DNA of 64,000 nt from Bradyrhizobiaceae bacterium PARB1. GTDB lineage: Bacteria; Pseudomonadota; Alphaproteobacteria; Rhizobiales; Xanthobacteraceae. The stretch lies in assembly GCA_002256345.1 (NCBI GenBank), contig NKIY01000002.1:806001-870000 (forward strand). Direction: 5' to 3'. A model generated the notes under the pieces. The model made no database searches, was not told the DNA's origin, and saw only the letters and a list, made by a program, of their open reading frames with translations. The translations under genes and the position numbers were made by a program. This document shows, in pieces, positions 24,126 to 32,590 of the stretch. The number at the start of each line of letters is the position of its first letter. Within the stretch, counting starts at the first letter, position 1.

Positions 24126-25106
24126 TCAATCGACCGTGATGTTCGCTTCGCGAATAAGCTTGCCCAGCCGATCGCGCTCGCTCTTCACATGGGCGTCGAG
24201 CTCCGCCGGCAACATCGGCCATGGCTGATTGCCGATCGGCTCCATCTTCTTGGCAAATTCCGGCGTCTTGAGGATGCGGTTGATGGAGGCACTAAGCTTG
24301 TCCACCACCGGCTGCGGCGTGCCGGCTGGCGCGAACACGGCGAACCAGGTGGCGCCGACGATGCTCGGAAAACCGAGCTCCTTGAATGTCGGCACGTCAG
24401 GCAATTGCGGCAGGCGCTCCTCGGATAGAACCGCGATGGCGCGATACATGCCAGCCTTGTGATTGGGTACGGTGTTGGTCAGCGCTTCCACATTGCTATC
24501 GACCACGCCGGCGAGCATGTCGTTCATGGCCGGCGCAGCACCGCGATAATGAACGTGCTGCAACTTCACGCCCAGTCCGCGGGCCACCACCTCGCCCATC
24601 AGATGCACGGTGCTGCCTGGCCCGTTGGTGGCGTTGTTGACCTTGTTGGGATTGGCAAGTGCGTAGGCCCGGAATTCAGCGACATCGGCGGCCGGGAAAT
24701 CCTTCTTCACGACGAACGCGAACGGCACCTTCACCACCATGGCGACCGGCGCAAAATCCTCGAGCTTGTATTTGATCGAGGCCAGCAGATGCGGATTGGT
24801 CGTGAACGTGGTCGCGCTGGCGAACAGCAGCGTGTAGCCGTCCTTGTCGGCGCCGGCGACATATTGCGCACCGATCGAGGTCGAGGCGCCGCCGCGGTTC
24901 TCGATGATCACTTGCTTGCCGAGATCGGCACTGAGCTGTTCGGTGAGAATTCGCGCAACAATATCGGTCGTTCCGCCGGGCGGAAATGGCACGACCATCG
25001 TGATGTTGCGATCCGGAAATTGCTGCGCTTTCCCCGGCGCGACCGATATCAAAGATGCGGCAACCGCCGCGGCGATGGCGATGCATCGAGCTGTCTTCGT
25101 GCTCAC
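24126..25106 (-). CDS. Bug family tripartite tricarboxylate transporter binding protein
   Basis: 326 residues from a GTG at 25106, preferred to the ATG 12 bases upstream because GGGAGA then sits 6 bases before it. Signal peptide STKTARCIAIAAAVAASLISVAPGKAQ; Bug signatures FPDRNITMVVPFPPGGTTDIVARIL, VIIENRGGASTSIGAQYVAGADKDGYT and PAGTPQPVVDKLSASINRIL. It forms an operon with the class II aldolase. Like the other two Bug proteins here it has no adjacent membrane components. Confidence 0.9.
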   Translation of the reverse strand: MSTKTARCIAIAAAVAASLISVAPGKAQQFPDRNITMVVPFPPGGTTDIVARILTEQLSADLGKQVIIENRGGASTSIGAQYVAGADKDGYTLLFASATTFTTNPHLLASIKYKLEDFAPVAMVVKVPFAFVVKKDFPAADVAEFRAYALANPNKVNNATNGPGSTVHLMGEVVARGLGVKLQHVHYRGAAPAMNDMLAGVVDSNVEALTNTVPNHKAGMYRAIAVLSEERLPQLPDVPTFKELGFPSIVGATWFAVFAPAGTPQPVVDKLSASINRILKTPEFAKKMEPIGNQPWPMLPAELDAHVKSERDRLGKLIREANITVD

Positions 25107-25241
25107 GTTCTCTCCCATTGTCTGCCATTTTTCTCGCGTCTAACAACGCGGGCCGGCATTTTTGCGAGAAGCTAGAGCAAGAGCGAAAACGATGCGAGGG
25201 CTAAATCAGCCGATCAGCCATCGGAATATGCGGCCTGCCGG

Positions 25242-25571
25242 TCAGTGCGCGGTGGCCTTCGAAAACACATTGATGACGACGACGCCCGCAACGATCAGGC
25301 CGAGGCCGCCGAGCGCCGCCGCATCGAGCTTCTGGCCCTGAAACACCCAGGCGATCGTAGTGATCAGGACAATGCCGACGCCCGACCAGATCGCATAGGC
25401 GATGCCGGTCGGAATGTCGCGAAGCGCGAGCGACAGGAAGTAGAACGAGATCGCATAGCCGGCGATCGTAACGGCTGACGGAACTGGTTTGGTAAAGCCA
25501 TCGGACACTTTTAGAAAACTGGTAGCGACGACCTCAGACAGGATTGCCACGGCGAGATAGAGATAGGTCAT
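25242..25571 (-). CDS. emrE: EmrE-type small multidrug resistance pump
   Basis: 109 residues with four membrane helices. [28 protein letters not shown] carries the essential Glu in helix 1 (SEVVAT), followed by GTAYAIW-like [18 protein letters not shown] and the final [15 protein letters not shown]. It exports cationic drugs and quaternary ammonium compounds by proton antiport as a dimer in the inner membrane. Its start overlaps the end of the short gene upstream by 4 nt (ATGA), indicating translational coupling. Confidence 0.85.
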   Translation of the reverse strand: MTYLYLAVAILSEVVATSFLKVSDGFTKPVPSAVTIAGYAISFYFLSLALRDIPTGIAYAIWSGVGIVLITTIAWVFQGQKLDAAALGGLGLIVAGVVVINVFSKATAH

Positions 25572-25834
25572 GATATCAGCCTCGCCTGGCGCTTCTCGGG
25601 TCTCGCACTCGCCACGCGCTCCAGATAGTCGCGATGGATCGCCTGAATCGTAACACGGTCATCGAACTTCACCCGCATGCTGTTCGGCGAGCCCATGCCG
25701 ACGATGACACCCTCGCGGGGGCCATAGCTTGGATGCCGCTCGAGACCGAGCGGCGACATGCGCACCCGATCCCCATAGGTCAGGCGATCGGGGTCGAGCT
25801 CGCGATCGAATTCATCAATCATGGTTCGAGGCAT
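25568..25834 (-). CDS. Small KOW-like protein coupled to the SMR pump
   Basis: 88 residues. [55 protein letters not shown] looks like a small beta-barrel (SH3/KOW-like) domain with charged ends; no characterised family was recognised. GGGAGA lies 6 bases before the ATG. It overlaps emrE by 4 nt, and the RND operon ends only 12 bases away on the upstream side, so it could be the tail of that operon. Confidence 0.6.
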   Translation of the reverse strand: MPRTMIDEFDRELDPDRLTYGDRVRMSPLGLERHPSYGPREGVIVGMGSPNSMRVKFDDRVTIQAIHRDYLERVASARPEKRQARLIS

Positions 25835-25846
25835 CGCTATCTCCCG

Positions 25847-28800
25847 TCAGTTCGTCCGCGATGCAGCGTCCGATGCTGTGTCCTGGGATGACGCAGCGGC
25901 AGCATCATGACGTTTGCGCTTCGCCGGCATCCGGTTGAGGACGAACACGTAGAACACCGGCACGAACAACACCGCGAGCACGGTGGCCGAGATCATGCCA
26001 CCGAGCACGCCGGTGCCAATGGCGTTCTGGCTGCCGGCGCTGGCGCCCGTAGCAATTGCGAGCGGCGTCACGCCGAGGATGAAGGCCAGCGACGTCATCA
26101 GGATCGGACGGAAGCGGATGAATGCCGCCTCGATGGCCGCTTCGCGCAGCGACTTGCCTTCGGCATGCAACTCTTTCGCGAACTCGACGATCAGGATCGC
26201 GTTCTTCGCGGATAGGCCGATGATGGCGATCAGGCCGACCTTGAAATAGATGTCGTTCGGCATATCGCGCAGCATCACCGCGAGCAGCGAACCGACGATA
26301 CCGAGCGGCACCACCAGCATCACCGAGAGCGGAATCGACCAGCTCTCATAGAGCGCCGCTAGCAGCAGGAAGACGAACAGCACGCTCAGCCCGAGCAGGA
26401 ACGGCGCCTGATTGCCGGACTCGATCTCCTGCTGCGACTGCCCCGCCCATTGATAGCCGAAGCCATCGGGCAGTTGCCCGACCAGCCGCTCCATCTCCTT
26501 GATGGCGTCGCCGGACGAGTAGCCCGGCGCGGCGTCGCCAGCGATACGGATCGACGGATAGCCGTTGAAGCCGACCACCTGCACCGGTCCCTTGGCCCAT
26601 TCGGTACGAGCAAAGGCCGACAACGGCACCATGCCGCCGCTGGCATTGCGGACATTGAGCTTCAGCAGATCGTCGGCCTGCATGCGGCGATGGCCTTCCG
26701 CCTGTACGGTGACGCGCTGCATGCGGCCGGTATTGGGGAAGTCGTTGACATAGGCCGAACCGAGGCTCGCCGAAATCGTCGTGTTGATGTCGGTGAAGGA
26801 GACACCGAAAGTGTTCGCCTTCTCGCGATCGATCACGAGGTTGAGCTGCGCCGAACTCGAAAGTCCCTCGACGCGCAGACCGGTGAGCACCGGGCTCTTT
26901 GCGCCTTCTGCCATCAACTGGTTCGCGGCAGCCGTCAGCGCGGCCGAGCCGCGGCTGCTGCGATCCTGCAGACGGAAGCTGAAGCCGGTCGAATTGCCGA
27001 GGCCTTCGATCGGCGGCGGCGACAGCGCGAAAGCCTGCGCATCGCCGATCCCCGCAAATTGGACATTGGCGCGATTGACGATCTCGGGCGCCGAGTCCTT
27101 CTTGCCGCGCTCGCTCCAGTCTTTCAGCGTCGGCCATGCGATGGCCGAGCTCTGGCCATTGCCCGAGAAGCTGAAGCCGAGCACGGAGAACACGCTAGCG
27201 ACGCCCTTCTCTTTCAGGAAAACGTCCTCGACCTGCTTCATCGAGTCCAGCGTCCGCGACTGGCTCGCCTCCGGCGGCGCCTGCACATCGACGATCACAT
27301 AGCCCTGGTCTTCCGTCGGCAGGAAGCCGGACGGCAGCCGGATATAGGCCCAGCCGAGCCCGACCAGCAGTGCCAGATAGATCACCATCATTCGGGCGGT
27401 GCGGCTGGTGAGCCAACCGACCGTGCCCCGGTAACTCCCGGCGAGACGATCGAAGCTGCGATTGAACCAACCGAAGAAACCACGCTTTTCATGATGCCCA
27501 TGCGGAATCGGCTTCAGGAAGGTAGCGCACAGTGCGGGCGTCAGCGTCAGCGCCAGGAAGCCCGAGAACAGGATGGATACCACCATGGTCAGGCTGAACT
27601 GCCGGTAGATGATGCCGACAGCCCCCGGGAAGAAGGCCATCGGCACGAACACCGCCGTCAGTACCAACGTGATGCCGACGATGGCACCGCTGATCTGCTT
27701 CATCGCCTTCACGGTCGCCTCGCGCGGCGACAGGCCCTCCTGCGCCATCAGGCGCTCGACATTCTCGACCACCACGATGGCGTCATCGACGAGAATGCCG
27801 ATCGCGAGCACCATGGCGAACATGGTCAGCACATTGATCGAGAACCCGGTGGCGAACATCACCGCGCAGGTGCCGAGCAAAGCGATAGGCACCACGATGG
27901 TGGGGATCAGCGTGTAGCGGATGTTTTGCAGGAACAGGAACATCACGATGAAGACGAGACCAACTGCTTCGGCCAGCGTGTGCAAGACTGTCTCGATCGA
28001 CGCCTTGACGAAAGGAGTCGTGTCATAGGGGATTTCGTAGGTCAGCCCCTTCGGGAAGAACTTCGACAGCTCTTTCATCTTGGCGTTGACAGCCTCCGAC
28101 GTCGCCAACGCATTTCCGGTGGCCGACATCTGCACGCCAATGGCAGCCGCCGGCTTGCCGTTCAGGCGGCTGGCGAAATTGTAGTCCTCGCCGCCGACCT
28201 CGACGCGCGCGACGTCGCGCAATCGCACCGATGAACCGTCGCGATTGGCGCGCAGCACGATCCCCCCGAATTCATCCGGTGTTCCAAGCTGGCCTTTCAC
28301 CAGAACGGGCGCGGTGACCTCCTGCGAGACCGGATTGGGTTGCGCACCGATGCGACCGGCGGCGACCTGCGCATTCTGCGCCGTGATCGCCGCAGTGATG
28401 TCGGATGCCGTAAGGCCAAGGCCGAGCATCTTGTCAGGATCGATCCAGACGCGCATCGAGCGCTGGGTGCCGAACAACTGCCCCTTGCCAACACCGGGCA
28501 CACGCCGGATTTCGCTGAGCACGTTGCGCGTAATGTAGTCGCCGAGCGCGATACTATCCATGCTGCCATCGGTGGTCTGCATGGAGATGAAGAGCAGGAA
28601 CGCAATCGAGCCCTCCTCGACGATGATGCCCTGCTGCGTCACCGCGCGCGGCAGCCGCGATTCCACGCGGCGGATTCGGTTCTGCACATCCACCGTCGCC
28701 TGCGCCACCGAGGTGCCGGGCTGGAACGTGACATCGATCTGGATCGCGCCGGTCGCATCCGCCGTGGACTCGAAATACATCAGGCCGGGAATGCCGTTGA

Positions 28801-29005
28801 GCTGATCCTCGATCAGCCGCGTGACGCCCTGATAGATCTCTTCCGACGACGCGCCGGGATAATTGGTGCTAATCGCGATGCGCGGCGGCGCGATGTTCGG
28901 ATACTGCGCCACCGGCAAATTCGGAATCGCCAGCGCACCGGCGATCATGATGAAGATGGCGACCACCCAGGCAAAGATCGGCCGCGCGATGAAGAAATTC
29001 GACAT
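25847..29005 (-). CDS. RND efflux transporter (AcrB/HAE-1 type)
   Basis: 1052 residues, usual length for the family. It starts MSNFFIARPIFAWVVAIFIMIAGALAIPNLPVAQYPNIAPP and has 12 membrane helices with two large periplasmic loops. The proton relay Asp pair is in LAIGILVDDAIVVVENVERLM (helix 4), and helix 10 carries IGLSAKNAILIVEFAKEL with the relay Lys. It pumps drugs or lipophilic compounds out across both membranes together with the adaptor encoded 12 bp upstream and an outer-membrane channel encoded elsewhere. The TetR gene beyond the adaptor is the presumed repressor. Confidence 0.95.
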   Translation of the reverse strand: MSNFFIARPIFAWVVAIFIMIAGALAIPNLPVAQYPNIAPPRIAISTNYPGASSEEIYQGVTRLIEDQLNGIPGLMYFESTADATGAIQIDVTFQPGTSVAQATVDVQNRIRRVESRLPRAVTQQGIIVEEGSIAFLLFISMQTTDGSMDSIALGDYITRNVLSEIRRVPGVGKGQLFGTQRSMRVWIDPDKMLGLGLTASDITAAITAQNAQVAAGRIGAQPNPVSQEVTAPVLVKGQLGTPDEFGGIVLRANRDGSSVRLRDVARVEVGGEDYNFASRLNGKPAAAIGVQMSATGNALATSEAVNAKMKELSKFFPKGLTYEIPYDTTPFVKASIETVLHTLAEAVGLVFIVMFLFLQNIRYTLIPTIVVPIALLGTCAVMFATGFSINVLTMFAMVLAIGILVDDAIVVVENVERLMAQEGLSPREATVKAMKQISGAIVGITLVLTAVFVPMAFFPGAVGIIYRQFSLTMVVSILFSGFLALTLTPALCATFLKPIPHGHHEKRGFFGWFNRSFDRLAGSYRGTVGWLTSRTARMMVIYLALLVGLGWAYIRLPSGFLPTEDQGYVIVDVQAPPEASQSRTLDSMKQVEDVFLKEKGVASVFSVLGFSFSGNGQSSAIAWPTLKDWSERGKKDSAPEIVNRANVQFAGIGDAQAFALSPPPIEGLGNSTGFSFRLQDRSSRGSAALTAAANQLMAEGAKSPVLTGLRVEGLSSSAQLNLVIDREKANTFGVSFTDINTTISASLGSAYVNDFPNTGRMQRVTVQAEGHRRMQADDLLKLNVRNASGGMVPLSAFARTEWAKGPVQVVGFNGYPSIRIAGDAAPGYSSGDAIKEMERLVGQLPDGFGYQWAGQSQQEIESGNQAPFLLGLSVLFVFLLLAALYESWSIPLSVMLVVPLGIVGSLLAVMLRDMPNDIYFKVGLIAIIGLSAKNAILIVEFAKELHAEGKSLREAAIEAAFIRFRPILMTSLAFILGVTPLAIATGASAGSQNAIGTGVLGGMISATVLAVLFVPVFYVFVLNRMPAKRKRHDAAAASSQDTASDAASRTN

Positions 29006-29017
29006 GGATGGCAGACC

Positions 29018-30205
29018 CTACTTGCTCGGCTGTGCGTCAGCCGTGGCATTCGCCGCAGACTGGCTGCGCCATGGCTTCGGATCGACAGTCGCTCCCGGCG
29101 CCAGCGTCTGGAAGCCTTCGACAACGACCCTGTCGCCAGCGTTAAGCCCGCTCTTGATGATCCAGCGTCCGTTGACGAGGCGCGACGGCGTCACGTTGCG
29201 AAGTTCAGCCTTGCGATCCGCCGTGACGACATAGAGCTGCGCCTGCCCACCGGGATCGCGCTGCAACGCGCGCTCCGGCACCGACAGTGCATTCTGCTGC
29301 TCGCCCTGTACAATCTGCACGCGGACATACATGCCGGGCAGAAGATCGCCTTCCGGGTTGGGGAATTCGCCGCGTAGCGTGATCTGGCCGGTGCTCCGGT
29401 CGACTGCCGCTTCCGAGAACAGCAACCGGCCGTGATGGGCATAGTCCGAGCCGTCGTCGAAGCGCAGGCGTACCTCGGCTGCATCGCCGCCCTGCTCCTT
29501 CGCATTCGCCTGCGCAGCGCGCTTCAACGCGAGCAGTTCGTTGGCCGACTGGGTGAAGTCGGCGTACACGGGTTCGAGTTGCTGGATCGTTGCAAGGCTC
29601 TCGCTGCCGCCGACGCTGACCAGCGCGCCTTCAGTGATCAGCGCGCGGCCGATGCGTCCGGTGATTGGCGCCCGGACATCGGTATATTGCAGATCGAGCT
29701 GAGCGGCTTCGAGCCCCGCCCGCGCCGACGCCTCGTCGGCCTCAGCCTGGGCCAGTTCGGCGACCGCGCGGTCATAGAGCTGGCCGGTGGTGACGTCGCG
29801 CTCCTTGAGCTGGGTCTGACGTTCGGCCTGCTGTTTGGCGAGCACGCGCGTCGCTTCCGCCCGCTGCAAGGCGGCCTTGGCGCTGTTCACCCGAACGCGG
29901 AACGGCGCGGGATCGATGCGATAGAGCACATCGCCCTCACGCACGATGGTGCCTTGCTTGAACACCCGCTCGACCACGATGCCAGCGACCCGCGGACGCA
30001 CTTCGGCGATCCGTGTCGGCGCAATACGGCCAGGCAGATCATTGACGATACGCAGAGTTTCCGGCGTCACCGTTACCACGCTCACGGGCGTGGCCGGCGC
30101 CGCCGCACCATTTGCGGCCTGTTTGCCGTCACCGCAGCCCGCGAGCAGCGCAGCGCACACCGAGAGCGCCGCGAGCGGAGCAATATTCTTCGTCTTGCCA
30201 AACAC
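29018..30205 (-). CDS. RND periplasmic adaptor (membrane fusion) lipoprotein
   Basis: 395 residues from a GTG. ALSVCAALLAGCGDG is a lipoprotein signal with Cys at the lipobox, so the protein is anchored to the inner membrane. Then come the barrel-sandwich/lipoyl half (GRIAPTRIAEVRPRVAGIVVERVFKQGTIVREGDVLYRID), a coiled-coil hairpin (AKAALQRAEATRVLAKQQAERQTQL) and the second half (LDLQYTDVRAPITGRIGRALITEGALV). It links the pump to the outer-membrane channel. It is first of the two-gene operon; the palindrome at 30286 overlaps its upstream region. Confidence 0.95.
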   Translation of the reverse strand: MFGKTKNIAPLAALSVCAALLAGCGDGKQAANGAAAPATPVSVVTVTPETLRIVNDLPGRIAPTRIAEVRPRVAGIVVERVFKQGTIVREGDVLYRIDPAPFRVRVNSAKAALQRAEATRVLAKQQAERQTQLKERDVTTGQLYDRAVAELAQAEADEASARAGLEAAQLDLQYTDVRAPITGRIGRALITEGALVSVGGSESLATIQQLEPVYADFTQSANELLALKRAAQANAKEQGGDAAEVRLRFDDGSDYAHHGRLLFSEAAVDRSTGQITLRGEFPNPEGDLLPGMYVRVQIVQGEQQNALSVPERALQRDPGGQAQLYVVTADRKAELRNVTPSRLVNGRWIIKSGLNAGDRVVVEGFQTLAPGATVDPKPWRSQSAANATADAQPSK

Positions 30206-30285
30206 TTAAGTCACCACTGATCGAAAAGCCACGACAATGGAGCTTGCCGTGTCGGCCCAAATAGCTCGCTCGATTGGTGCGAGGG

Positions 30286-30311
30286 AAACCAACATACCAT
30301 CTGGTTGGTTT
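30286..30311. promoter_or_regulatory. Probable TetR operator between the RND operon and tetR
   Basis: An inverted repeat, AAACCAAC at 30286-30293 and GTTGGTTT at 30304-30311, with a 10-base spacer. The centre sits in the 198-bp divergent spacer, 81 bp from the adaptor GTG and 105 bp from the tetR ATG, where a TetR dimer could block both promoters. Confidence 0.65.
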
Positions 30312-30403
30312 GCATTTCAACCGATATTTCTGCAACGCAGCATGACAAGCGCATACTGCCAATAGCGCTTGCAACGGCAGCCCTGGCCCGGCCACATGAT
30401 CCG

Positions 30404-30967
30404 ATGAACGAAGGCTACGAACGCAAGAAACAACCCGAACTGGTCCGGCGCGCGTTGATCGATTCCGCCGCGCGCCTTGCCATTGAATGCGGTCTTCAGG
30501 CCGTGACCGTGCAGGCCGTGGCGGATGCAGCCGGCGTCACCAAGGGCGGCCTGTTTCACCACTTCCCCAACAAGGACAAGCTGATCGACGCGGTCCTCAA
30601 GGACCAGCTCGACAAGTTCGATGCCGTCATCGAAGCGACGCTGGCACAGGATGACGACAGCTATGGCTGTTTCACGCGCGCCTACGTGATCGCCAATCTC
30701 TCCATGGCCGAGTATGCGCCGGCGCTGGAATCGACGTGCATTGCGCTTCTGACCGATCCGGTCGCGCGAAGACACTGGGCGGACTGGTTACGCGCCCGCC
30801 TCAAACGCCATCATGCAACTGACGCCGCGCCGGAACTGGAGATCGTGCGTTATGCCGCCGATGGAGTCTGGCTGGCCGATCTGCAGCAGGTGCCGGCCGA
30901 TCTGCGCATCGAACGCGACGCCTTGCGGAAGCGGTTGCTGGCCATGGCGACCATGCGTCCGAAGTAA
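30404..30967 (+). CDS. TetR family repressor of the adjacent RND operon
   Basis: 187 residues from ATG 30404. The helix-turn-helix is RALIDSAARLAIECGLQAVTVQAVADAAGVTKGGLFHHFPNKDKLIDAVLKDQ. The C-terminal ligand-binding region shows WADWLRARLKRHH and WLADLQQVPADLRIERDALRKRLLAM, as in the TetR/AcrR-like regulators of efflux pumps. It is divergent from the RND genes across a palindrome. It is likely an inducer-released repressor of the pump; the inducer is unknown. Confidence 0.9.
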   Translation: MNEGYERKKQPELVRRALIDSAARLAIECGLQAVTVQAVADAAGVTKGGLFHHFPNKDKLIDAVLKDQLDKFDAVIEATLAQDDDSYGCFTRAYVIANLSMAEYAPALESTCIALLTDPVARRHWADWLRARLKRHHATDAAPELEIVRYAADGVWLADLQQVPADLRIERDALRKRLLAMATMRPK

Positions 30968-31039
30968 CGCAGCATCGCCGATCCGAGCGATGTCTCAGGC
31001 GGCGGCGCAGACTATCCCGACGTGACCTAATGACGCGAG

Positions 31040-31510
31040 ATGCCCGTGACCGATGTGATACCCCCGCCTGCCGCTGCACTTGATCGAGCGTCCTTCCAAC
31101 TCCTCACCGATAGCTACGCCCGCACGGTCGGCAAGCCATTGGTCGAAGATGGACAGGATGCGGCATGGCTTTACAGCGCCGCGCCATTTGCCGTGCTCGC
31201 CCATAGCACCGCTGCCGATCCGGTATTCGTCTATGCCAATCGCACCGCGCAGCGTTGCTTCGAATATGGCTGGGACGAATTCATCACCATTCCCTCGCGC
31301 CTGTCCGCGGAAGCCCCCAACCGTGAGGAGCGCCAACGTCTGCTCGACGCGGTGGCGAGCCACGGCTTCATCGACAACTATCGTGGCATGCGGGTCGCCA
31401 AATCCGGCCTGCGCTTCTGGATCGAAGGCGGCATTGTGTGGGAGTTGACCGACGAGCGAGGTCAGCGCCGCGGTCAGGCTGCGCTTTTCACCTCATGGAC
31501 GGATGCGTAA
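31040..31510 (+). CDS. MEKHLA domain protein
   Basis: 156 residues. FQLLTDSYARTVGKPLVEDGQDAAWLYSAAPFAVLAHSTAADPVFVYANRTAQRCFEYGWDEFITIPSRLSAEAPNREERQRLLDAVASHGFIDNYRGMRVAKSGLRFWIEGGIVWELTDERG is the MEKHLA domain, a PAS-like fold. Single-domain bacterial proteins of this family have no fixed function; ligand or light sensing is guessed from the PAS relation. Cytoplasmic; 73 bp after the tetR stop, so possibly co-transcribed. Confidence 0.8.
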   Translation: MPVTDVIPPPAAALDRASFQLLTDSYARTVGKPLVEDGQDAAWLYSAAPFAVLAHSTAADPVFVYANRTAQRCFEYGWDEFITIPSRLSAEAPNREERQRLLDAVASHGFIDNYRGMRVAKSGLRFWIEGGIVWELTDERGQRRGQAALFTSWTDA

Positions 31511-31604
31511 GTAAGTGCCGGTACATGAACGCAGCCATGCCTCTTTCGCTGCACCGTTTGTTCGTCGCCCTGAAATGACCACAGGGATTCAGCTATAGAG
31601 CTGG

Positions 31605-32222
31605 ATGACATTTTTACGACAACAGCAGTTTCAGTGGCGTTTGATTGCGCCGCTGACCGGGTTCACGGCGCTGCTGCTGACGCCCGGCCTTGCCATTCAC
31701 TGGGGCCTGCTGCCGTTCGAATACCGGATCCATGCTTTGCTGCTGGTGTCTGCACTTTGCATCGCGCTCTGTCTGATGGCGGGTGTTTCCTTTGCCGAGT
31801 TGGGACTGAGCCGCCCATCCGATCGAAGCCATTGGGTATTTTGCGCAGCGATCACTGCTGGCGTCGCGGCGATCATGGTGGCGCAAACACGACTTTTCAC
31901 CTTCGATCATACGCCGCCGGCATGGCTCGGTTTCGCTCCGTTCTATGTGCTGGTGTCCAGCCCCTGTCAGGAGGTGCTGTGCCGATCGATCCCGAAGCTC
32001 ATGACCGACCGGCTACAGGTCAGCCCGTGGACCTATGTGATCTATTCGTCGGCGGTATTCTCGCTGATCCACATCGCCTATGGCGACAGCGTCCTGCTGA
32101 TCAATACTTTTCTCGTCGGCATCGTGTGGGGATTTGCTTATCTGCGGATGCGGAATATCTGGCCGGTGATCCTGTCGCATGCGGCCATCGGCACGCTGGC
32201 TTTCTCGCTCGGGATTGCCTGA
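31605..32222 (+). CDS. CPBP-type intramembrane protease, variant motif
   Basis: 205 residues with about seven or eight hydrophobic segments. The conserved motifs of the Abi/CPBP family are present but altered: SSPCQEVLCRSIPKLM replaces the usual EExxxR with QEVLCR, while VFSLIHIAYG (His) and ILSHAAIGTLAF (His) are kept. In known members the two Glu and the two His residues are needed for cleavage, so the missing first Glu may reduce or change activity. Function could be prenyl-protein or signal processing; unknown here. Confidence 0.75.
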   Translation: MTFLRQQQFQWRLIAPLTGFTALLLTPGLAIHWGLLPFEYRIHALLLVSALCIALCLMAGVSFAELGLSRPSDRSHWVFCAAITAGVAAIMVAQTRLFTFDHTPPAWLGFAPFYVLVSSPCQEVLCRSIPKLMTDRLQVSPWTYVIYSSAVFSLIHIAYGDSVLLINTFLVGIVWGFAYLRMRNIWPVILSHAAIGTLAFSLGIA

Positions 32223-32232
32223 CGCAGACTGA

Positions 32233-32511
32233 TTAACGCCCGCCGCCGCCAAAGCTGCTCTTGATCTGGTGCAGCAGTGTCAGCACCCAGCACAACGCAA
32301 AGGAGCCGGCAAGGCCATAGCCGGTGCGGCGATCAATCAGCGACAGGCCGGTCCAGAGATAGATGCGGTATAGCCATAGCCCGGCGAGGCCGACGCCGAG
32401 CAGACACACCAGCAGCTTTACGAAGCGCGCATTAGCGACGCCGACCGCGGCGAACATAATGGTCAGCGGAACCAGAAACAGCTGGCAGACGGCGATTAGG
32501 CTCTCGTTCAC
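32233..32511 (-). CDS. Small membrane protein of unknown function
   Basis: 92 residues from a GTG at 32511, chosen because CGGAG sits 6 bases before it. Three predicted helices: LIAVCQLFLVPLTIMFAAVGVA, FVKLLVCLLGVGLAGLWLYRIYLW and YGLAGSFALCWVLTLLHQI, then a Gly/Arg tail (SFGGGGR). No family recognised. Ends 10 bases from the CPBP gene on the opposite strand. Confidence 0.6.
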   Translation of the reverse strand: MNESLIAVCQLFLVPLTIMFAAVGVANARFVKLLVCLLGVGLAGLWLYRIYLWTGLSLIDRRTGYGLAGSFALCWVLTLLHQIKSSFGGGGR

Positions 32512-32590
32512 GGGCAACTCCGGGAGAATCGCGATGGCGACTCAGTCGGGGTACCCTATCCAGCCAATTTGAAACAAATGGTTGCCCGCC

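Noticed and set aside
26450-28234. 594-codon frame opposite the first RND pump gene
   Set aside because: Composition is Arg/His/Asp-rich with no family resemblance, while the opposite strand encodes a full RND protein.
31605-32222. Abi-family name suggesting phage defence for the CPBP protein
   Set aside because: The Abi label of this membrane protease family is historical; nothing around it points to phage defence.
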